The notes below the pieces were generated by a model that was given only the letters and a program-made list of their open reading frames with translations, was not told the DNA's origin and did no database searches. Of a stretch of 53,723 nt of DNA, positions 12,603 to 23,300 are shown one piece after another; positions within the stretch are counted from its first letter, which is position 1, and the number at the start of each line of letters is the position of its first letter. The stretch is from Phoronis australis (taxonomy: Eukaryota > Phoronida > Phoronidae): NCBI GenBank assembly GCA_002633005.1, contig NMRA01000553.1:228586-282308 (forward strand), in the 5' to 3' direction. The translations under genes and the position numbers were made by a program.

Positions 12603-14865
12603 CTCCAGTAAATACTGTGTCTTATAGGCATGAATTGGAATAATCAATTTTATATCATCAAAATGCAAATGTACATGCATTGTTCATTACCATTAATAGA
12701 GCAAACCTATCGAACACTGATCGACTTGAAACAGACATGTCGAGGTTGTTTAGGACACAAAATGATGGACTCGTTAATCTGAATGCGTTAGTATGTTCAC
12801 GTTTTTACCACTGACACTACCAGACAATATCTCTAAAAAGCTATGGGACTTCACAAGTGTGTTAACAAACCTTGAAATTGAAACCCCATCAATTTTGGTT
12901 TTACTACGTTGATTCTTGTTATGTTTAACACTAAAGCTCGCCTTAAAAACATAATGAAAGTGATCTTCACTTTTAATTATCGCAATAGTCAATCAACCCT
13001 GGCGCTGCTGGATCAAATCCCTAAAACGCAACCGCACCCGATTACCAATTTCTACTCTGTTTAAGTCAAAAGGAATAATTGGTTCTGGTCTCTATTTTTT
13101 GAAAATCTGGTCGTTGTTGCTCATTTTACAAAAATAAAAATGCACCTGAGAGGACCAAAATGATGAGGTGTTTGTTTTTTTGTTTATTTTCCGCTTGGAA
13201 AGTCATGGGTTTTCAAACCTTGCTTACACTTACTTACATGTAAGTGCCTCAGTGCATCTTTTCAAAAGAGCACAAACCAGGGCCTGAAATCTAATGTCGG
13301 AGCTCGAGACTCGAGTGAAAAAATGACCAATGACTCAGCAAGCTTCAAGTAAACTTACATATTTGTACGAGTCATGCAACGTGACTGGTTAGTTTTGAGC
13401 TTGAATCCGATTGGAGTCTGAGTTCGGAGATTAGATCCGGGGTCCAGATATTAGTTGAAGTACAGTGTACGAGCGAGTGAAAGTCCTGCAGAAGGAATCG
13501 GGGTATAGACTCGGTACCGGCAACGCTTCTTTGGCCTTACCTGCCAGGCACAGAGTTTATAGTTTTATCATTAAGACATCTCTCCCACACCAGACACGGA
13601 CTGCCAACTCTGTATATTCGGAATCAGCAAAATCTGTGACCGTACGCCCGAGGCAAGACCAACACTATTGGCCGAGAAGCCAATATCACTAGCGGCGCCT
13701 GGTTTAAGTGAGAGTTTTACTTCCGGCAAATAAGTCGTCTGCCCGCTAACTGTAAAGTAGCGCCTCTTTGATGGAGCTTCACATGGAAATACCTAAGTTG
13801 TCAGTTTGTTGTCTATGGTCTCTGACTCAATCTAACAATAATCCCAAGAACGCTTGTTTCGTTTGGGAAACCGATAACGGTGATTAGCTACCTTTTCCAC
13901 CACACGTACTTCGCTTTTCTAAACATTGACAAATGTTTTTAATAAACATAATTTCTTCGCACGAAATTCTGTTTCATTTTCCATTCAGCTACAAAAGAGT
14001 ATCCGAGTTTATCTTTCAGGTTCTTTTATTAAGCGAGCTCGTCTGTCAGTGATAATACTTTTATTTTTATTTGTCATCATGGTGTTTGCGATTTGGAACG
14101 TCATCGACACTACTACTGGGAACCAAGGCACGGCGAATTATTACGGAAATAGAAAATGAACAGATCATTAGAAGTTTGTCCGAGAAATTTGGCACGTGGT
14201 TTTGAAAGTAGATCACATTGTCAACAGTTGAAAGTAGAAGTAGAAAATGTTAGCGAATATTTGACGAGTTTCAGGACAAACTGGAAAGGATAACAGTTGC
14301 ATCAACTTGCGACTTCGCTCCATGGTCCTGCGAGGGAGATGTCAAGGAGACTTGCCTGTTAACCGTATTGCCGGCTTGCTAGAGCCAGGTTGGTCACGTG
14401 GCCCTATCCTTGCGAACTGACTGGCTCAGATGGAAGATATTTGATAAGTGAACGAAAAAAGAGAAAGGTGCTTGGCGAAAGTTTTGAAGAAAATTAAAGA
14501 AGTGAAGAGCGGAACTTAACGAAGCCAAAATAATCTGTTAAATTATCATTAATTTGTTATTGGTGGTTGCTCGTAAGGATATTCAATACATTTGTTGTTA
14601 TCATACGCGCCGAAAAAATAACGATTTGAAAATGTTATGTTTCAGTAACTTACCTTATTAAAACTTTGAAGTTCGGAATATCATGTTTGGGGGGAGGGGC
14701 ACTTTTCAGGTAGACTATATATTCAAAACAGTTGGAGCAAATTTATGATGTAAATTCAATAGCAAGTGAAAAAATTCTGTTTTCTGTCGATCAAAACGCA
14801 CTAAAACTAACGACAGTGCTAATGTGGATTAAGAGAAATAACCTAATTTGCCATAGGAAATCTAC

Positions 14866-15126
14866 CTGGAGAGGGTGTTGCCGGTCGTGTGCCGGATGTT
14901 GATGGTCGTGTGCTGGGTGTTGCCTGTCGCATGCCGGATTCTGCCGTGCGTGTGCCGGATGTTACCGGTTGGTCGCCGGATGTTGGATGTCGTATACCGG
15001 ATTTTTCCGTACGTGTGTTGGATGTTATTGGTTGGTTTCCGGATGTTGGACGTCCTATGACGGTTGCTGAAGGCTTCAAGCTGGGTGATACAGGTGGCAT
15101 GCTGGTTGTTGCTGGTACGTGAACAA
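14866..15126 (-). CDS. Mucin-like Ser/Thr/Pro-rich exon of gene 1
   Basis: A 261-nt, phase 1-1 exon with acceptor CCATAG and donor CCAG/GTAGAT, the same sites as the gene 0 copy. It opens VHVPATTSM and continues with repeats of the T-S-G-x-x-P-x-T-S type. It probably forms an O-glycosylated stalk between the N-terminal segment and the membrane-proximal part. It has about half the repeats of gene 0 (261 against 519 nt), with both lengths multiples of three. In the large gene the corresponding position holds linker exons plus the peptidase-ShKT modules. Confidence 0.6.
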
Positions 15127-16356
15127 CTATGGCAATGAAAAGTACCACACAAGTCTGATTAAAGCATGCGATGACGTGTAATGTTAATTATGTCGTATTA
15201 GGACGTGCCACCATAAATTTGACAATTAGATAGTCCAGAATTTCGAATGTGCGGAATCCTGTGGCGCGTTTCGTAGACACAGCGGTTTGTGTTTTCATTG
15301 CGCTGGCGGATATCCAGACTGATGTAAAATTCATTGCAGATAGACCACTGTGTTCTACACACAACATCCGGTATCTGGAATGGGAGTTTTACAGTACATT
15401 TACGCTTGGACAGTGTGTTACTTGAAACTTTGCTGGTCTTGAAAACACAGATAGTCCGATTGGCTGACGCAGCTTTGTTAACAGACTGGGCGGCGCACCA
15501 TAGGGGGCTGGGGAGGGGGGTACAGGCCCCCACTTTTTCAAGTGCTGCCTAGCGCATGGTCTATGGGAGGGGCACAACAGCGAGGCCAGGGGCTATAGCC
15601 CCACTTTTTTCGGTGCTGCACCGCCCATGAACAAAGTGATGCATTTACCATTTGAGACTATAACTGGACTATACTGGCCTTTGAAAAAATATAGGAATGT
15701 TTACTCAGTGTAAGGGCATGTCTATTTTTATCTCCGGGTCCAAATTGCGTCATCTACTGCCATTAAACGTCTACAATAAACATTCGAATAGTTAAAACTC
15801 CCGACGATTTTGTGATTCCTGTCTCATTTTCATTCTACTACTGTCATTCTAATGTTTGATCGTTCTGCAGTGTTCGACTCTTATTTGTGTGATTTTTACT
15901 GATTATGTTATAGGCAAAGTAACGGGACGTCCTGACCTCGTATATAGTAGGGAAATATGAGAATCTGTTCCCTAAGCAAAGATTTCTCTCCAGAACTTCA
16001 TGTCTACTGTCTTGGGTGTTGGTGGTATTTTACGTCTTTTATTCATGAAATTTGCATGTAGTCTAGTTGCCAAACAGTTGACCCTGCAATGTTGTTTACT
16101 GTGAAGTTTTCTTTTGGAAATTTATTATATGTGGTTAGGAGAACAAAATTAACATGGTTGCACCTTGTGCAACTTTGAGCATTTTTTATAATTCAAAATG
16201 GCGGCACTAGCACGTTGAAATGCTTCAAAGATACCGCCAACACATTGAATCGCACGTAATATCGGTCAAAAGACCACAAGCGCAAGCGTGTACCCTGGGA
16301 AGTACTTTCATTCGTTTGATAAAAGCCGCTATTGGTCATTGGTTGAAATAACTTAC

Positions 16357-16504
16357 AGCAAACGTGAGTATCGTTTACAGTCATATCCGGTTTTAAACCT
16401 CCTGCAGCATGTGGACCGACAGGTTCATGATAGTAATTCAAGGGTAGCAGCATACATGTCAGAAAGCTTGGGAGGCAACATTCATTGCCGGAAGTAGACA
16501 CCAT
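16357..16504 (-). CDS. N-terminal exon of gene 1
   Basis: A 148-nt exon, ATG in strong Kozak context, donor GTAAGT in phase 1. It is nearly identical at protein level to the gene 0 exon at 4957-5104 and clearly related to 43910-44063. It carries the hydrophobic Cys/Leu stretch, YYHEPVGPHAAGG and NDTHVC. Joined to 15126-14866, 12602-12537, 11290-11129 and 10451-10021, it gives an open frame of 1068 nt (355 residues), which supports the gene 1 model. Confidence 0.55.
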
Positions 16505-17689
16505 CCTGGAAATTCAGTTACTGGAAAAAACACACAACAGCGTCTTGTAAGGAAACTTGATCAATAAACTCTATGTCACTAAAATCCTAAATCCATCACT
16601 ATAGTTTAAACTTCTCTAACAATTTTTTATTGCCATTCAAGGTACGCCTTGAAATTATTCATGTAAAAATATATGGAAACAGCAACAACGTGAATAATCG
16701 GTATACCAACATTGAGTGTTGGCTACGACGTGAAATCTCATGGAAAAACACTTGACTGTCCTCTCACTACAGAGCTGAGTATTGGCTAGGTCGATCCCAG
16801 CTATTACTCAATCGACCTTTATTTTAAAACCGATGCTGTTTTGTATTGAAGTTACGCACATTGGCATTTTTCTAAGCTTCTATTATCTTAAATAACTAGT
16901 TGCTAAGATATCCTTACCGTCTTTTTGCTACATTAAAATCTCGTCTGTTTCATACGCATCTGATGTGGTCATTTACGAATCACGTTTGGACGCTCTCGTG
17001 GTTATTTTTTCTTTTTTTACTTCTGCTTACCAGTCAGATAGTTAAATATGTAAACGTATATTTGCAAGATCACCAATTTGAAACACTTTAGCTAGAATGT
17101 TTTGTGTTGAAAACGCTCTTTTCACACGGCAAGCCTTGTATTATTCGGTAAACCAACCCTTAAACAGGGTTGGAAGTCCATACAGTGGAAGCATAGAATT
17201 ACATGTACGTCATGCACATCACACTCACAACAAATGCTAACCTGCACACCTCGAAATTACACGATCGAGTGAACATATTTATCTACTGAACTAATGCGTC
17301 TAATATTACTGCTCGCAAATCAATCTCTTCAAAAGAACTTATTTACTCGAAAATTCAACTTTTTTACTTTTTGCTTGTCAGTCCGACATTGTTTGGCTAG
17401 TGGTACGGTGGTGAACTAAAGCATTCACTGCGCTCATTGGTTGGCATTCGGGTCGATCACCTCGCNCTTATAAAGGAAATGCTTGTGATAGCTTTGCATG
17501 ATAAGTTGTCATGACCAGGGCTATTTTTTGTCCATGACCCTTATAATAATATTTATTATTTATGTATTAGAGGGAGGATAGTCTTTGAAATTTTTGTGGT
17601 TTGTTATAGTTATTGATTCAGAAACGGATGGGCTGATTTGGGTAAAGTTGGTATTGAATAAACTTAACATTTCTGGTAGATCACAGGTT

Positions 17690-17870
17690 TTAGTGCTATC
17701 TGAACTTAAGACACATTCTGGTGTACAATTTACTGATGATGTTATAAGCAAAGTAACGAAACTCCCGGACATTGTAAATGGTATGATAAATATGACATCG
17801 TTCACTAAAGCGCTTGTTATTTGTTTCCTTAAGAATCTGGTCCGTATCAGCGAAGATTTCAAGGTCATGT
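17690..17870. repeat. Fourth partial copy of the 4.5 / 15.9 / 43.5 kb segment
   Basis: The plus strand shares the GCAAAGTAACGAAAC and CACTAAAGCGCTTGTT landmarks with 4540-4640 and 43490-43580. No exon is carried in this piece. Confidence 0.6.
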
Positions 17871-19270
17871 GAGAATCGGGATTACGCCACAGCCAACAAT
17901 GGGATGTACATGTATGACGTGGTATTTATAAATGCGTCGATAATTCACGTTCACTTTCTCCGACGAAAGTTTCGATGCACGGTGATCAGGCGGCCATTTT
18001 TAGATCTTGGCTAGTACTAATCTGGGTCAAAATAAATGGGTCAATTGCCTAGCACTTAGCGTCGCCAACAAAATGAGGATTAATTTAATTTCAATCAAAC
18101 AAAACGTTTCCTTACCGTTGCATACAGCACATGTACATCTACACTAAAAACTCAGAGATTTACGGGAAATTGCAACCTGTGTTTTTTACCAATACAACCG
18201 ACAATTCGCTGCATTCCTCGACTCTGGTTCCTCAAAGGTAGCGTAAAATCTGGTTTTTGGTAGGCACTCGTTACCTCAAGTTCTGAAAGTCAGCACATTT
18301 CCCCCGCTTATTTTCTCGTGCTGTGATCAACACGGGGGAATGTTTTTACTTGCACCCCTATTCCAGAAGTTAAGACAAGACAAGACAAGACAAGAAAAGA
18401 CAAGGCAGTAGACTCAGAAAATTTAAAAACTCATCGAAGCTGAAACACACGCACGCACAACTGTAAAGTTAATGCTTCAAGTTAAATTTTCCCGAATGGA
18501 TTGTTTCTCTAAGTTACCTACGAACATTAAATATTATTACATGGTTCGTTGTTTTAACTTGAATATTTCACAAACTTAAAATTCTTATGAAATGAACATG
18601 AAATAAAACTCAAATAAACACCACAGATTATCGTATCCTTATCGGGCGCGGGTAGTCGTCGCATGTGCATCATGTCACACAACAATAAGCCAAAACACGT
18701 GGGCAAGATGTCGCTGCGATACAAATGAGTTCATTATTGTAAATGGGACTGGTAGGTTATCCCACACTTAATATAGGAATACTACCACGATATCCTATCT
18801 CGAATTCATTTCATGCTGAGTCATGCGCAGAATTCAATGTATATGGCAGTAGTATTCCTATGTATGCTCGATGACCTACTTGTATGTTGGATGACCCGGC
18901 CTACATGTATACCAGCCAGGTAGCTGTATATAACTGTACTCGCAAGATCACGAACTTGAAACGCTTGGGCTAAAACGAGTTATATTTAAAATGCAATCTT
19001 TTCACACGGTAAGCTTTATACCGGCAAAATGTTATGACAGAACTGAAGGGCAAATACCGATTGCAGTTCGAAATCTAATGAGCGGTGTACATGTACATGT
19101 ATATTTGTGTGATGCAACATCAAGCGGGTCGTGCTCGTGAGCCCTATTTCTTCTCCAGTCGAAAACCCTGTTCGTGTTAGTAAAATTTTTGCAAGAAACT
19201 TACTAAAATCAATTTGGGAGCATTTTTACGACTATTAAAGTTTTCGTTGGCTTTTACATTGATAACTTTT
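17870..19270. repeat. Non-coding segmental duplication, copy 1 (partner 46860-48250)
   Basis: Shared landmarks in the same order are GGGATTACGCCACAGCCAAC (17878) with GGGATTACGTCACAGCCAAC (46864), the TCAACACGGGGGAAT-like stretch at 18328 with 47318, and the CCTGTTCGTGTTAGTAAAA-like stretch near 19170 with 48160. I see no exon in either copy. Confidence 0.7.
18372..18404. repeat. (AAGAC)n pentanucleotide repeat
   Basis: About six AAGAC units with one variant. The corresponding place in the 46.9-48.2 kb copy has only a trace. Confidence 0.9.
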
Positions 19271-19648
19271 TGGAAGTGTAAAGCAGACGTCAGTCGAATG
19301 TGTCAATTCAGTGTTAATGTTGGGCGTTTGATCGGTTGCTGGTATTTTACTACTGCAATAACAACTCCTCTAGTTAGGATATTTTTACTAAAAAAATGCA
19401 AACATATTTACAGTGCAATTAAAAATTAGCATACTGACACTTGCCTTGGTAATAAGTCTATTTAGAAATAATCAATTATCGGGTTCATGCAATAAGTTCA
19501 CATCAAACTCTGACTAAGTTTCGACAAAATGGCGCTTTGTTGCCACAGACGTTTGAATAAAGTGCCAAATATGTCTGGCATAAAGCTCGTCGGCATACGT
19601 GTACACATTTTCCAGAACTGTCGACCTTGTTCAAAGCAAGCACAATTT

Positions 19649-19654
19649 TTTATT
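19649..19654 (-). terminator. Possible polyadenylation signal of the large gene
   Basis: The minus strand reads AATAAA about 190 nt beyond the second stop codon (19842) of the large gene's last exon. The position suits a polyadenylation signal. Confidence 0.4.
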
Positions 19655-19841
19655 GTCATGACCTCCCGTGAACTTTTTCAGGCACTAGAGTACAATGAAA
19701 ATACTATTACAAGAGTCTAAAAAGACAACATACATGTAGTCCCTGTGTGAACAAATGTTGTATCTCCATGCTGCAAACGATGTTTCAATAACCGATTTCG
19801 TTTCGTGCGATCAGTCCATCAATACCTCAAGCTCGTCTATG

Positions 19842-20069
19842 TCATTTTGTGTCTCCAGAATATTTGCTTACCGCGGTGGTTTCATCAAGAACTGTAGCAG
19901 AAGTATCTACGGTTTGATGGCTCTCGCTCGCAGATTCTCTGGTGCGCGCAGCACTTACGGAGGCCGCTGGCTCTTTTGAGTCTTGCCCAGCGCTTCCAAT
20001 CTTTACTAGCGATTGAGAGATTTCCAACTTCTTCTGTTTTTCGAGAACCTGCATGCTTGTCTTCGCTTT
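19842..20069 (-). pseudogene. Open tail sequence beyond the in-frame TAG
   Basis: The frame of the preceding exon continues open from 20069 to a stop at 19842-19844, with 75 sense codons. The composition is Lys/Glu/Ser/Ala-rich, as expected for a cytoplasmic tail. The first residues (KAKTS) align with the gene 1 tail just after its LIQ. This is probably the ancestral tail, lost through a nonsense change. Confidence 0.5.
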
Positions 20070-20350
20070 CTAAATTAGTTCCTCGTCAACTTGTATAACC
20101 GAGGAATGCTGTGACACGAAGATCTCGTATTGTTCAAGTACCACGGCAATGCTCCGGTTAGACTGTGCAACAGCTTCTCCAAGTTTTCGACGTAAGGATT
20201 CGTGACCACTTGTGATCCCATCATCACGAGCCTTCGCCTTTTCCCGTCGCGATCGTAGACGTAAGTACTTAAGTAGGATCAACCCGCCACTCGCGACGGC
20301 AATTAAAGCCAATGACACCGCTAATGGTACTATCCAGGCGACGTCTGAAA
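20070..20350 (-). CDS. Transmembrane / cytoplasmic exon of the large gene, ending at an in-frame TAG
   Basis: Acceptor TTTTAG in phase 1, joining G/TT to the exon at 22120-21929. It opens SDVAWIVPLAV and continues as a transmembrane helix of about 23 residues and a basic stop-transfer segment with many Arg and Lys (RLRSRREKAK). A cytoplasmic segment of about 65 residues follows, rich in Glu, Gln and Ser, and ends at TAG (20072-20070). Alignment with the gene 1 tail places this stop where the paralogue has a Gln codon, and the frame stays open for another 75 codons. The annotated end is therefore the conservative choice. The tail is either truncated in this allele or the base is an error. Confidence 0.68.
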
Positions 20351-23300
20351 CTAAAATTAAAAACGAGACACATTCAAAACAAAGAAATTGTGTCATCAAC
20401 ATGTGAACAGCTCAAATCAATTCTATAACAAGCTTTATACTCCCACGCTTCGTTCACACACAACCAAAACCTGAAGCAAGGACGGTGAACTCTGTTTTCA
20501 CGACTTGAAACAATCAACAACGCAATACATGTATGGGTGTATGATATGAGTGATAAAAACAGGATTAGAAAAAGAAACGTTCTGTGTCATAGAATTGATA
20601 TCACGGTTGTTGATGGGCGATCTGTCTCTAAAGTTGTCGTGAAAATTAACTAAACGTAGGTCACACTGTCAGTGTTTAGAAGACTTTGTGAAAAGTTATT
20701 TTTAAGTTGATCCAAATCTTTGTGGCTTGACGAGTATTACCTAGAATTACTTCATTTTAGATAATTGCATGGTTTGGAAAGTCATCCTTGATAACTGTTT
20801 ATAGGCCAAAAATTGTTTCGTGTCCTTTTAAGGAATCTCTTGTATTGGCACAAGTAGACCTGTTGGTGTAAACCTGGAGTTGCTACTTGGTCTTTGAATA
20901 GCCAGCCACCACAGCTGTTGGTTTCTTTTGCCAGTGCTATCAGTAGATTATGCTCTACGCGTACTGAAGGGCATTTGTGGCACTGTGGTGTGTAAAAGCT
21001 GAATTCACCTTTAAATTACCTCTCTATAGTCTCGGAATTACAAAACATTGTAAATTACGACAAGATAAAAAAGAAATGCATAGCAAGTGCTGCTCCTTTG
21101 TTGACTAGTCCAAGTCTCCCTCATCACGCTTCCTTCGCCATAATAAAAGGCTGATGAAGCTGAGCGCTTATCTGACTGGTGTTAATCACAAAATGTATGC
21201 AGTCAGTTTTGATTAAGGAACGCCTAATGAACCCCAGTTGTTACGAATACGCATCAGTGAATAAACTCGCATCAGTTTTGCGCTATTTGTTCTGAATTGG
21301 TCATTGGTGATGACGCACGCTCACTGGGGTAACAGGTCCGTTGTGGATTGAACTCTCCTATGGAAAATAGTGGAAAAATGTATTTGCCAAACTGATCTAT
21401 ATTTCAAAATATGATCAGGCACTCTTGAGTCATTACCAAGGGATGAGTGATGTATCGCACTGTTATTTACACGTTTTGCTAACGCCTTTGTGTCAGAGTT
21501 GCACACACGCAAGTTTGCCTGCATTACAATGCTGAATTATAGAATAAACAGGCAGTGAGATAGGGGACATGAAGAAGCAGTGCAAAAGTTTAATATGTGC
21601 GTTGCATTGTGGGTAAGTACCTCAGAATGAGAGTGGTGCCGTGCTATTTCAGGAGGAGCCTACTAACATTGATCCTGATGTAAACGCAAACATAAGTGAC
21701 GGAGAAGTCGGGACAAGTATTCTCGTAGTACTTGTCGGAGAAGGTTGTAGATGTCAGTGTTCACCGTCCTCTGTTCGCACTTGGAGTTTTTCTGAAGGTG
21801 CTGTCGCATTACCACCATCAACAGCTGATATCATTTCACACTGTTATAACTAATAAATTCTCGTCGTCCCATAACCGCCAAGTATGTCAACATTGTTACC
21901 ATTGTCCCAGCGTCGCTGCAGTTATTACCTTCAGACTTTTCGGTTTTTCGCTCGGCCGTCTCGTCGTTGTATAACAGCGAGCTTACAGTTGCTAGCACAT
22001 CGCGCCCATTGTGAATCACCAGTTGACCGGTAGTGATCAAGCGGTCCAATTCTGAGTACACGTTTTCGTTCTCCTCGGCTGATACATATCCCGGCTGTTT
22101 CAACTGAAGCGTCACTATATCTAACCGGAAATGAGATGGAAAGACACAAAGTCAACAAATAAGCGCAAACCAAACAATTCCGACCCAACCATAGTGTGTA
22201 TGATTAATTTAAGGTACTCGTATGACGTTTGTGTGGACCATGGTATCCGATCCTAGAGTCATATGTTATGGAGTTAACGATAATGAACTCCTTAGATTTA
22301 AACACTATTAATTCGACCTCAAACTGGCTACTACATGTATATACTGGGGCATTCTTCTCAAGTACTCAACCGTTATCACTGTCGTACGCCAGGGTTCCAT
22401 TCTGGGCCCTCCATTATTCGCTGTTTTTGTTAACGACCTCCCTACCTTCCTCCACAACAGTGTGCCAGGTTTATTCGCTGATGACACCGCCATGGCCACA
22501 ACGGGAACAGTAAAAGAACTTGAAACTTCTCTTAGTGATGAGCTAGCCCTTATCCATGACTGGCAGGTTCTAAGTAAACTCTTTGCTAACGTTAGTGACA
22601 CCAAGGCTGTTGGGACTTCACCAGAAGTTAAAACAACAGAAATTATCTCTTTCTATCAACTGTTCCACTATCGAGTATATCAATAAGTTTAAGTACTTGG
22701 TCCTTATATTAGATCCCAACCGTAAATTTAATGTGCACTAAGATCACATCACAAAGAAGTTGTCACAGAAAATTCACTTCATAAACTTCTAGGTAAATAT
22801 CGTAATGTCAGCACTCTTAAAACACTTTAGCATTCTATGATATGGCCCCATATTGATTATTGTTTAACGCTTTGCTTGTCAGCCTGAAAGAAATGCTTTG
22901 TCACACGGTGACGCTAGGCGCATTCCATAAAAAGGCACTATTAGCTGTCAACAGTGCTTGACTTATGTTTGTGGCGTTTTAATAGCCAATAGGAAAAGCA
23001 CATTATTTGAATTACACGTAAATTACACATTCCGTTTAGGCATGGCAATGTAAAACATAACATGCAATTACCTGACTCTATGACCACGTCGGTGACCCTG
23101 TCTTCACTGATACCAAGAGCCTCAGCTACAGATTTCACTATAATCGCAGCTGACAGTATTTCGCGCCTATTCGGGTTTGTATGTATTCGAAAGGACACCT
23201 TTACTTCAACATCTGGTGAATAAACATATTACGCTAGATAATATGACGGACAGCCAGCAGCACGTCACAATTGCCGTTATCATCATTGTCTCAATCAATG

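Larger units (their letters stand above)
12480..17350. repeat. Duplicated block, copy 2 (partner 900-6000)
   Basis: This block is homologous to 900-6000 in the same order and orientation, carrying the exons of gene 1 that correspond to those of gene 0. Divergence is mostly substitutions and small indels. A GC-rich stretch at about 15490-15630, with two similar GGGGCTATAGCCCC-like segments, is an insertion relative to copy 1. Confidence 0.75.
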
